Origin: JACDAV01 sp036556145
Lineage (GTDB): Bacteria > Chloroflexota > Limnocylindria > Limnocylindrales > CSP1-4
Assembly (NCBI GenBank): GCA_036556145.1
Contig: DATBKB010000051.1
Span: forward strand, 1-55,332
Length of the DNA: 55,332 bases
Direction: 5' to 3'
In this document: positions 39,066 to 46,677 of the stretch, in pieces
Position numbering within the stretch: position 1 is the first letter of the stretch
How the letters are laid out: the number at the start of each line of letters is the position of its first letter
Notes under the pieces: generated by a model
The model's input: the letters and a program-made list of their open reading frames with translations, nothing else
Database searches by the model: none
What the model was told of the DNA's origin: nothing
Position numbers and translations under genes: made by a program

Positions 39066-39992
39066 TCAGACCGAGGCGACCGTCGCGACGCGCGGGCCGG
39101 CGCCGTTGGCGGCGCCGTGCGAGGCGCCGTCGGTGTCGGTCCCGTTCGCGTGGTGCGCGCCGTTGCCATTCGCGACGCTCGCCGCGGCCGCCGAGCCGAG
39201 GCCATGGCCGTTCGGGGCCGGCCGCGTCCCCGCCCCGCCGATGCGGATGGAGATCGCCGCCGCCGCCTCGCGAGCCTGCGCGCCGAGCTCCGGGATCCGT
39301 CGCGGGGTCAGCCGGAACGCCGGTCCCCAGATGTCGACGGCGGCGATGACGGTCCCGCGCGCATCGAGCACCGGTGCGGCGACGGCGTTGAGGCCGACCT
39401 CGTACTCGCCGAGCGCGGTCGCGTAGCCCCGACGCCGGATCCGGGCCAGCTCCTCGAGGAGTGGCTCGAGCTCGACGATCGTCCGATCGGTGTACGAGGC
39501 GAGGCCCCGCCGCACGATGCGCAGCACCTCGCGCTCGGCGAGCGCGGCGAGGAGCACCTTGCCGGAGGCGACGCAGTGGAGCGGCACGGCGCGCCCCGTC
39601 CAGTCGCCGACCGCGATGAGGTTCGGCCCGTCGGCCTGGGCGACCGTGAGCAGCTGGTCGCCGTCGACGACGCCCAGCCCGGTGGTCTCGTGCGTCAGCC
39701 GTGCCAGTCGTTCCAGCTCCGGCATCGCGATGCCGCGCAGGTCGAGGGTCCGCTCGGCCCGCTCGGCCAGCCGGATGACGACGAGGCCGAGCCGGTACTT
39801 GCCCGTCTCGTCGTCCTGCTCGACGAGGCCCCGCTTCTGGAGCGTCGCGAGCAGCCGGGAGGCGGTCGATTTGTGCAGCCCGAGCCGTCGCGCGAGCTCC
39901 GTCACCCCCGCTTCACCCTGGCTCTCACCGAGCGCCAGCAGCAACGCTGCGGCCCGGTCGACCGATCGAACGGCGTTCCCGTCGAGGGTCAT
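39066..39992 (-). CDS. IclR family transcriptional regulator
   Basis: A 308-residue regulator. The winged helix-turn-helix is at about residues 10-70 (VDRAAALLLALGE, ELARRLGLHKSTASRLL). The effector-binding IclR domain follows (LPLHCVASGKVLLA-like VPLHCVASGKVLLAAL and YEVGLNAVAAPVLD). A low-complexity Ala/Gly/Asn/His tail of about 55 residues is unusual for the family. GGAGGAGG precedes the ATG. It lies 35 bp downstream of the class III aminotransferase gene in the same direction. It probably controls that gene and the divergent oxidase in response to a small acid or amine. Confidence 0.92.
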   Translation of the reverse strand: MTLDGNAVRSVDRAAALLLALGESQGEAGVTELARRLGLHKSTASRLLATLQKRGLVEQDDETGKYRLGLVVIRLAERAERTLDLRGIAMPELERLARLTHETTGLGVVDGDQLLTVAQADGPNLIAVGDWTGRAVPLHCVASGKVLLAALAEREVLRIVRRGLASYTDRTIVELEPLLEELARIRRRGYATALGEYEVGLNAVAAPVLDARGTVIAAVDIWGPAFRLTPRRIPELGAQAREAAAAISIRIGGAGTRPAPNGHGLGSAAAASVANGNGAHHANGTDTDGASHGAANGAGPRVATVASV

Positions 39993-40027
39993 CGTCTGCC
40001 TCCTCCCGTCAGCCCGACGCCCGGTGC

Positions 40028-41389
40028 CTACCCCTTTCGCCCGGCGGACCGGGCATCGAGCGTGGCTTCGAGCGCGTCCTTGAACGCCGTCACCACCCGG
40101 TCGACGATGTCGCCCCGGGAGTGCGCCTCGCAGATGAACCACGGCTCGCGCGAGTCGGGCTCGGGCATTGCCCCCCGCTCGTGCATCGCCATCGCCACCG
40201 CGTCGTACAGATCGTGATCGGTGTCGGCCCACTCGCGGTACTCGGTGACCTCGCGGTCGACGAACATGATCCCGAACATCGAGGGATGGCCCGTGAAGCG
40301 CCACGGCAAGCCGCTCGCGTCGAGGACCGTCCGCAGGCCGTCCTGGATGCGCTGGCCCGTGGCGCGGATCGTGTCCAGCGCGGGCGTCTCGTCGATGATC
40401 GAGAGCGTCCGCACCGTCGCGGCAGCCGCGACCCGGTTGCCCGCATAGGTCCCGCCGTGGCTGACCTTGTCCGGCAGGAGCTCCATGATCTCGCGCCGGC
40501 CACCGAACGCCGCGGCCGGATAGCCGTTACCGATCGCCTTGGCGAACGTCGCGAGGTCCGGCCGAACGCCGAAGAACTCGGACGCGCCGCCCTTCGCCAG
40601 CCGGAAGCCGGTCTTGACCTCGTCGAAGATCAGCAGGATGCCGTGCTCCTCGGTCAGGGCCCGGACGGCCCGGTGGAACTCGGGCCGCGGCATGATCGCC
40701 TGGGCGTTGCCCATGACCGGCTCGACGATGATCGCGGCGATGTCCTTGCCGTGCTGCTCGAACAGCCGGCGGAGGAACTCGAGGTTGTTGTAGCGGGCCG
40801 GAATGATCGTTTCGGCAACGGGCTGGGGAATGCCACGTCCCCAGGCGAGGGCGACGGGGTTCTCGGCGTCGCCGAGCTCGGCCATGTCGTTCGGCGAGAC
40901 GCTGATCAAGGCGTAGTCGTGGACGCCGTGGTACTGGCCCTCGAACTTCACGATCTTCTCGCGGCCCGTGTAGGCGCGAGCGAGGCGCATCGCATGCATC
41001 GTCGCCTCGGTTCCGGAGACGGTCATCCGGGCCATCTCGACCCAGCCCGACAGGCGACAGAGCAGCTCCATCGCGCGGACCTCGTCCTCGCTCGTGAGGC
41101 TGAAGCTCACCCCGAGGCGCATCCGCTCGTTGACGTAATCGTCGACGCGCTCGTCGCCGTGGCCGAGGATGACCGGGCCGTAGCCCATCCGCAGGTCGAC
41201 GTACTCGTTGCCGTCGATGTCCCACACGAGCCCGCCCTTGCCGCGGTCGACGTAGACGGTGTCCTCGCCCCACGCCCTGAAATTCGAATCGGTCCCGCCG
41301 GGCAGTGTCCGGCTGGCACGCCGGTACATCTCCAGCTGGCGCGCCCGGCTGCGGCGCGCGCCGATCCGCTGGGCCCGTTCGGTGGCCAT
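40028..41389 (-). CDS. Class III PLP aminotransferase (glutamate-1-semialdehyde aminomutase-like)
   Basis: A 453-residue fold-type I enzyme resembling HemL-like aminotransferases: LPGGTDSNFRAW, VWDIDGNEYVDLRMGYGPVILGH, VSGTEATMHAMRLARAYTGR, GQYHGVHD, D256 in ILLIFDEVKTGFR and the Schiff-base K284 (ATFAKAIGNGYP). The genuine HemL GSA signature is only partly kept, and the operon is not tetrapyrrole-related, so an omega- or beta-amino-acid transaminase is more likely. AGGGAGGAG precedes the ATG. It is followed by the IclR regulator and diverges from a flavin oxidase across a 223-bp spacer. The context suggests catabolism of an amine or amino acid. Confidence 0.88.
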   Translation of the reverse strand: MATERAQRIGARRSRARQLEMYRRASRTLPGGTDSNFRAWGEDTVYVDRGKGGLVWDIDGNEYVDLRMGYGPVILGHGDERVDDYVNERMRLGVSFSLTSEDEVRAMELLCRLSGWVEMARMTVSGTEATMHAMRLARAYTGREKIVKFEGQYHGVHDYALISVSPNDMAELGDAENPVALAWGRGIPQPVAETIIPARYNNLEFLRRLFEQHGKDIAAIIVEPVMGNAQAIMPRPEFHRAVRALTEEHGILLIFDEVKTGFRLAKGGASEFFGVRPDLATFAKAIGNGYPAAAFGGRREIMELLPDKVSHGGTYAGNRVAAAATVRTLSIIDETPALDTIRATGQRIQDGLRTVLDASGLPWRFTGHPSMFGIMFVDREVTEYREWADTDHDLYDAVAMAMHERGAMPEPDSREPWFICEAHSRGDIVDRVVTAFKDALEATLDARSAGRKG

Positions 41390-41600
41390 GAGCTCCTCCC
41401 TCTGACGGATCGCGGCCGGGACGAGGCGGCGCCAAGGCCGTTGCGGACCGCGGAACGACGGGCGCTCATCGTCGCACAGGGCGGGCTGGGCCGTCAACGC
41501 GAATATCGCAGCCAGCCACCCGAAATCGTGCGAATCACATAGGCGCTTGCGCGCCAGGAGCGGCGAACCGTGGGCCCGGCGGCGGCCTCCCGGGCGCTGC

Positions 41601-41606
41601 TAGGAT
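41601..41606 (+). promoter_or_regulatory. Leaderless-type -10 hexamer (TAGGAT) for the FAD oxidase gene
   Basis: TAGGAT ends 6 nt before the GTG at 41613, within the spacer shared with the IclR-linked aminotransferase gene. This spacer is the natural place for an IclR operator, though no clear palindrome was identified. Confidence 0.45.
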
Positions 41607-41612
41607 CGATCC

Positions 41613-43013
41613 GTGGCCCAACGCCAGGCGGCCCGGCCGTCCCACCCACCCGGCACGCCCTACTGGATGACGACCTCGACCGACGTCCCCGCCCCACCGC
41701 TCGAGGGGTCGCGAGCGGCGGACGTGGCGATCGTCGGCGGCGGCTTCACCGGCCTCTGGACGGCCCTTGCGCTGACCGACACGGACCCGTCCCTTCGCGT
41801 CGCGGTGCTCGAGATGGCGACGGTGGGGTTCGGGGCGACCGGGCGCAACGGCGGCTTCTGCTCGGCGAGCCTGACGCACGGCCTGGCCAACGGGATCGCC
41901 CACTTCCCGGACGAGGTCGCGATCCTCCGACGAGAGGGCCTCGACAACCTGCGTGACCTGGTCACGTTCACCCGTCGGCACGGGATCGACTGCGACCTCG
42001 AGGAGACCGGCGTCCTCGACGTCGCCGACCAACCCTGGCAGGTCGACGAATACCGCGCCTGGGCGGATGAGGCCGCGACCTACGGCGAGGTCAACGAGTT
42101 CCTCGACACGGAGGCGATTCGCGACGAGGTCCACTCCCCGCTCTGGCACGCCGCGCTGTACCGGCGCGGCGAGGACGTGATGCTCGACCCGGTCAAGCTC
42201 GTCCGCGGGCTCAAGCGGGTCGCGGACGGTCGCGGCGTGTCGGTGTTCGAGGGCACGCGCGTGACGTCCGTGGAGCGCCGTGCCGGCGGGGTCCGGCTGG
42301 CGACCGCCGGCAGGGCGACGCTCGACGCCGGCCACGTCGTCGTCGCGACCTCGGCGTACTCGGGGTGGCTGCGCCGGCTCGGCAGCCTGTTCGTGCCGGT
42401 CTACGACTACGCCCTCGTGTCCGACCCGCTGACGCCCGGCCAGCGAGAGGCCGTCGGCTGGCGACGACGCCAGGGCATGTCCGACGGGAACAACCAGTTC
42501 CACTACTTCCGGCTGACCGCGGACGACCGCATCCTGTGGGGCGGCTACGACGCGATCTACCACTTCGGCAGCCGTGTCGGGCCGGAGCTCGATGTCCGGC
42601 CGGCCACGTTCGCTCGCCTCGAGGGCCAGTTCCGGCGGGCGTTCCCGCAGCTCGGCGACGTCCACTTCCCGTTCCGCTGGGGCGGCGCGATCGACACGAC
42701 GAGCCGGTTCACCGTGACATTCGGTCAGTCGCTCGGCGGGCGGCTGACGTATGCGCTGGGCTACACCGGCCTCGGCGTCGGCGCGAGCCGCTGGGCGGGT
42801 GGCGTCGTCCGCGACTTCATCCTGCGACCCGATGCGGAACGGCTGCGGCTCCGGTTCGTCCGGTCGTCGCCGTTCCCCTTCCCGCCCGAGCCGTTCCGGT
42901 ACGCGGCGGTGGAGCTCGTCCGGCGCGAGCTCGACCGGGCGGATCGCCACGAGGGCCGGCGCTCGCTGCTGTTGCGGTCCCTCGACGCGCTCGGGATCGG
43001 CTACGACAGCTGA
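41613..43013 (+). CDS. FAD-dependent amine/amino acid oxidoreductase (DAO family, PuuB/OrdL-like)
   Basis: A 466-residue flavoprotein. The FAD-binding strand VAIVGGGFTGLWTALAL (GGGFTG at 42-47) is followed by VGFGATGRNGGFCSAS, the signature of gamma-glutamylputrescine oxidase/OrdL-type enzymes. The C-terminal YALGYTGLGVGASRWAG matches the second flavin contact. These enzymes oxidise amines or amino acids to imines, releasing hydrogen peroxide or passing electrons on. It starts at GTG 41613 behind TAGGAT; an ATG at codon 19 is an alternative. It diverges from a transaminase and IclR gene, so a joint amine-degradation unit is plausible. Confidence 0.88.
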   Translation: MAQRQAARPSHPPGTPYWMTTSTDVPAPPLEGSRAADVAIVGGGFTGLWTALALTDTDPSLRVAVLEMATVGFGATGRNGGFCSASLTHGLANGIAHFPDEVAILRREGLDNLRDLVTFTRRHGIDCDLEETGVLDVADQPWQVDEYRAWADEAATYGEVNEFLDTEAIRDEVHSPLWHAALYRRGEDVMLDPVKLVRGLKRVADGRGVSVFEGTRVTSVERRAGGVRLATAGRATLDAGHVVVATSAYSGWLRRLGSLFVPVYDYALVSDPLTPGQREAVGWRRRQGMSDGNNQFHYFRLTADDRILWGGYDAIYHFGSRVGPELDVRPATFARLEGQFRRAFPQLGDVHFPFRWGGAIDTTSRFTVTFGQSLGGRLTYALGYTGLGVGASRWAGGVVRDFILRPDAERLRLRFVRSSPFPFPPEPFRYAAVELVRRELDRADRHEGRRSLLLRSLDALGIGYDS

Positions 43014-43023
43014 CAAACGGCGA

Positions 43024-43046
43024 GGCCCCGGCCGATGGCCGGGGCC
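43024..43046. terminator. Strong bidirectional hairpin between convergent genes
   Basis: GGCCCCGGCC (43024-43033) and GGCCGGGGCC (43037-43046) form a perfect 10-bp stem with a GAT loop. It stands 11 bp after the oxidase stop and 22 bp after the PhoX-like gene stop on the other strand, so it can serve both. CCTGTGTT follows on the plus strand in place of a full T run. Confidence 0.75.
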
Positions 43047-43068
43047 CCTGTGTTCGCGGCGTGTGGGC

Positions 43069-44796
43069 TCAGGCGCCCGGAATGTGCAGGATCACGAGCT
43101 GGCCACCTTCGCGCTTGTAGGTGAAGGCCTGGCCCTCCCGACCGGTGCCGTCACTCGGCCCGTCCTTGGCGACCCACAGCGTGTGGGCCTGGACGGTGAC
43201 GAGGAACGTCCCGGGTCCGAACCAGCGCGAGGCATCGACGATGCCGCTCGCCTCCCACGCGCCGAGGTTGCCCCGGCCGGCGGCGTCGACGTCGGTCGGT
43301 CCTTCGTCAGCGGACTGGTCGACCTTCGCGACGACACGCAGCGCGCCCGTTGACAAGCGGTACTGCCAGATCCGGGCCTCGGTCCGGCGCGGGTCGTTGA
43401 GCTGGTCGGTGAAGTTGAACTGCTGGCTCGAGCCGGGGTCCTCGGTGAAGTAGAGGCCGTTGACCGTCGACTCGATATTGTCCGGCTGGTGCATCTCCGA
43501 GCGGGTCTTGACCTCGTTGTCGTCGCCCTCGATGAGGATCGACATCGACGTCACCAGGGTCGGATTCGTCTTGCTGAGGACCATCTTCCAGATGCGGCCG
43601 TTCGTCGACTTGCCGTCGGCGACGGCTCCGGCGCTGCCGCGGCCCGAGTCGACGAGGTAGACGACGTTCGCCATGCCGGGCCGCTTGTCGTAGGCCATGT
43701 CCTCGAGGCGGATGAACCGGAACACGCCGTGGAGCTGCGACCAGCGCTCGAGCACCCACTGCGGGCCGTCGACGCTGGGGCCGCTCGTCGCGCCGGGCGG
43801 GCGCGAGAACGAGCCGTCGGTCGGCGGCGCGTACGTGCCGGCCGGGACGCCGAGCGCGGCCTCGGCGTCGGTCGACATGACGTCGGTGCCGTCGGGGTTG
43901 CGACCCGTGGCGATGAGCTTCGGGATCCGGATGAAGTGGCCGGTCACCGAGGCGGTGCTGCCGCGCGGGAAGTCCTCGTACTTCTGCTTCGTGGGGTCGT
44001 CGGAGACGAACGCGAAGAGGTTGCCGGTGTCGTTCCAGAGGGCATCGGCGTTGACCGCGAGGTACTGGTAGAGCTGCGACTGCGACGGCGAGTTCACGAA
44101 CGTGTCGTCGCCGGTGAGGACGACCGGGCGGTTGTAGCCGGGGACCGCGAGGCTGTTCTCGTGGTTCAGGCGCCCCAGGCCCCAGATCGGCCGCGTGGCG
44201 CCGGTGCGCACGTCGTGGGCGACGACGACACCCGCCTGTCGGGCGTTGTCGGCGCCTTCCGTCGCGGGCCACGACGCGCCCGTGCGGTTCACCCAGTCGA
44301 CCGCCTCCTCGTTCGTGAGGAGCAGCTCACGGCTGAACCCCTGCGCGGGGCCGGCGAGGAAGCTCGAGCAGAAGCGCTGGAAACCCTGGCCACTGCCGAT
44401 CGGTGTCGCTGCCGCGGCGACCGTACCGGCGGCGGTGTTGATCGTCAGCTTGCTGAGCTTGGCATTGCCGAAGTCGTTTTGCGAATTCGCCTCGGTCGGG
44501 CCGGACGGGGTGTACGGAAACGGCACCGTCGACAGCTCGTGGTTGACGTACACCTGTGCGGTCCCGGTCGTCCCGGAGCGGATCGCGATGCCGTCCGGGA
44601 TCGCATCGAATCGATACGTGCCGACCATGTCGCCCACGGTGATGATCGGATCGACCCAGCCCCGCGGGGCGACCGCGGTCAGCATCGCGTCCTCGGCGGT
44701 GTCGAACGGCGTCGCCGCCGACGCCCCGGGCACGAGCCCACCGAGCGCGACGACGAACGCGAGCGCGACAGCACGTCGCGCACGAACCCTGGCCAT
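43069..44796 (-). CDS. Secreted PhoX-like (DUF839-type) beta-propeller protein
   Basis: A 575-residue exported protein. The signal peptide is MARVRARRAVALAFVVALGG and continues to an ASA-A cleavage site near residue 28. The mature part has VYVNHELSTVPFPYTP (compare VNHEY of PhoX phosphatases), LTNEEAVDW, VNADALWNDTGNLFAF, VYLVDSGRGSAGAV, NGRIWKMVLSK and MHQPDNIEST, consistent with a propeller whose loops bind metal. PhoX enzymes are calcium/iron phosphatases, but several PhoX residues cannot be confirmed here, so phosphatase activity is inferred. GGAGGAG lies just before the ATG. It ends at a strong shared terminator. Confidence 0.65.
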   Translation of the reverse strand: MARVRARRAVALAFVVALGGLVPGASAATPFDTAEDAMLTAVAPRGWVDPIITVGDMVGTYRFDAIPDGIAIRSGTTGTAQVYVNHELSTVPFPYTPSGPTEANSQNDFGNAKLSKLTINTAAGTVAAAATPIGSGQGFQRFCSSFLAGPAQGFSRELLLTNEEAVDWVNRTGASWPATEGADNARQAGVVVAHDVRTGATRPIWGLGRLNHENSLAVPGYNRPVVLTGDDTFVNSPSQSQLYQYLAVNADALWNDTGNLFAFVSDDPTKQKYEDFPRGSTASVTGHFIRIPKLIATGRNPDGTDVMSTDAEAALGVPAGTYAPPTDGSFSRPPGATSGPSVDGPQWVLERWSQLHGVFRFIRLEDMAYDKRPGMANVVYLVDSGRGSAGAVADGKSTNGRIWKMVLSKTNPTLVTSMSILIEGDDNEVKTRSEMHQPDNIESTVNGLYFTEDPGSSQQFNFTDQLNDPRRTEARIWQYRLSTGALRVVAKVDQSADEGPTDVDAAGRGNLGAWEASGIVDASRWFGPGTFLVTVQAHTLWVAKDGPSDGTGREGQAFTYKREGGQLVILHIPGA

Positions 44797-44913
44797 GACT
44801 CCTCCTCCCCGTCCGGCGGCGGTCCGCTGCTCCCCAAGCCGGGGCTGTGCGGCCCGCTGCGATCCAGTGCGGATGGCTATCCTGCCCCGCGCCTTGGGCG
44901 ACGGCAAGGGAGA

Positions 44914-44931
44914 CGGTGCCAGTTGGCACCG
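44914..44931 (-). terminator. Hairpin after the DUF885 gene
   Basis: CGGTGCC (44914-44920) and GGCACCG (44925-44931) form a perfect 7-bp stem with an AGTT tetraloop, about 29 nt past the DUF885 stop and 118 bp upstream of the PhoX-like start. It is a plausible terminator separating the two genes. Confidence 0.5.
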
Positions 44932-44959
44932 CCGCCGGAGACGGTCGAGTGGGTCGCGG

Positions 44960-46645
44960 CTAGGCGGGCGCCGCGAGCCAGTTCGGCAGCTCGCGGCTGA
45001 GTGTCGCGAGCGGCAGCGAGCCGTGGCCGAGGACGGCGTCGTGGAAGGCGCGCAGGTCGAAGCGCGACCCGTCGCGCCGCTCGAGCTCGCTGCGCAGTCG
45101 CTGGATCTCGCGCTGGCCGATCTTGTAGGTCAACGCCTGACCGGGCCAGCCGATGTACCGGTCGGTCTCGATCGTCGCGTCCGTGTCGGACAGGCCCGTG
45201 TCGAGCAGGAAGTCGATCGACTGCTGGCGGGTCCACCGGAGCGCGTGGAGCCCGGTATCGACGACGAGCCGGGCCGCACGCCAGGCCATCGCGTCGAGCA
45301 TCCCGAACCGCTCGGCGTCGTCCCGGTAGATGCCCATCTCGTCGGCCAGCCGCTCGCTGTACAGCCCCCAGCCCTCGACGTATGCGCCGCCGACGATCCG
45401 CGCCCCGAGCCGGCGAAACGTGTTGAGGTTCGTGTTCTCCATCTCGAGCGCGATCTGGAAGTGGTGGCCCGGCACGGCCTCGTGGTAGGTCGTGGTCGCG
45501 AGCTTCGAAAAGGTCCGCGACGGAAGGTCGTAGGCGTTGACGTAGTAGATGCCGGCACGGCCCCCGTCGGCCGACGGCGGGAAGTAGTACGCGAACGGCG
45601 AGTCCTTCTCCTTGAACTCCTCGACCGGCCGGACCTCGCAGGTGGCCTTCGGCAGGCGGCCGAAATAGCGCGGCGCGACCGCCATCGCCCGATCGATGTC
45701 CTCGGTCGCCCGCGCGACGAGCGCCTCGCGGCTCGTCGGGAGGTTGTTCGGATCGGCCCCGAGCGCCGCGCGGTACGCCTTCGTGTCGTCGCCGAACCCC
45801 GCACGGCTCGAGATCTCGCGCCGCTCGGCCTCGATGTCGCGGACCTCGTCGAGGCCGATCTGGTGGACCTCGCGCGGATCGAGCTCGAGGGTCGTCCACG
45901 AGCGGATCGCCGTCCGGTAGAGGGCCTCGCCATTCGGGGCCGACCAGATCCCGGGCTGCTCCCGCGTCGCCGCGAGATACGGGCCCTGGAGCGACTCGAG
46001 GAACGAGCGGTCGGCGGGATAGACGTGCTTCCGGACGGACTCGCGGATCTTCTCCCGGTCGGCCTCGGACGATACCGTCGCCATCGCGGGCACGACCGCC
46101 TGGTCCATTCCGATCGCGAGCAGCCGCTCGATCTGGGCGATCGTTCGCTCGGCCACGATCCGCGGCGCGGTGAGGCCGCTCGCGAGGCCGTCACGGACGA
46201 TGCCCTCGTTCGCCTTCATGTAGGCCGGATACGCGGCCAGGCGCGCGAGCAGCTTCTCGAGCCGCTCCGGGGTGTCGGCCGGCTGGACCTGGACGAGCTG
46301 CGGGAGGAGCGTCTGCGGCCCGCCCATCTGGTCGACGACGCGCAGCTCCCGGATCCGCTGGTCGTCCTCCTCGATCGCGAGCTCCGCGACGACGCGGAGC
46401 ATGTCGCGGGTAATCCGGTCCTCGACCGGCAGTCCGTCGGCCGGAATCGCGTCGACCTCGGCGAGCGTCCGCTCCATGAGCCGGCGGGTGTCCGCCCGGC
46501 CTTGCGGCCCCGGATCCTCGAGCCGGTCGGCGTAGCGTTCGTCGCCGTACATCGTCGCGACCGTCGGATTCAGCTCGAGGAGCGACTCCCAGAAGCGATC
46601 CGCGAGGTCGTTGACGCGAGCGCTCGCCGTTCCCGGCTCGGACAC
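44960..46645 (-). CDS. DUF885 family (putative zinc metallopeptidase-like)
   Basis: A 561-residue DUF885 protein, almost entirely helical. The conserved core TYHEAVPGHHFQIALEMEN gives an HExxxGHH-like metal site in the third quarter, followed by YVEGWGLYSERLADEMG, which supplies the Glu ligand, and TGLHALRWTRQQSIDFL. Family members are thought to be metal-dependent carboxypeptidases related to thermolysin/gluzincin folds; direct activity data are sparse. There is no signal peptide. It starts at GTG 46645, with GGAGGG 7 nt upstream. It follows the large methylase-like gene in the same direction after 32 bp. Confidence 0.9.
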   Translation of the reverse strand: MSEPGTASARVNDLADRFWESLLELNPTVATMYGDERYADRLEDPGPQGRADTRRLMERTLAEVDAIPADGLPVEDRITRDMLRVVAELAIEEDDQRIRELRVVDQMGGPQTLLPQLVQVQPADTPERLEKLLARLAAYPAYMKANEGIVRDGLASGLTAPRIVAERTIAQIERLLAIGMDQAVVPAMATVSSEADREKIRESVRKHVYPADRSFLESLQGPYLAATREQPGIWSAPNGEALYRTAIRSWTTLELDPREVHQIGLDEVRDIEAERREISSRAGFGDDTKAYRAALGADPNNLPTSREALVARATEDIDRAMAVAPRYFGRLPKATCEVRPVEEFKEKDSPFAYYFPPSADGGRAGIYYVNAYDLPSRTFSKLATTTYHEAVPGHHFQIALEMENTNLNTFRRLGARIVGGAYVEGWGLYSERLADEMGIYRDDAERFGMLDAMAWRAARLVVDTGLHALRWTRQQSIDFLLDTGLSDTDATIETDRYIGWPGQALTYKIGQREIQRLRSELERRDGSRFDLRAFHDAVLGHGSLPLATLSRELPNWLAAPA

Positions 46646-46677
46646 AGGAAACCCTCCGCTTTCGGTGGCCGCCTAGC

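Noticed and set aside
40028..41389. Calling the class III aminotransferase hemL
   Set aside because: No tetrapyrrole genes are near, it is linked to an IclR regulator and an amine oxidase, and HemL-specific residues are only partly kept.
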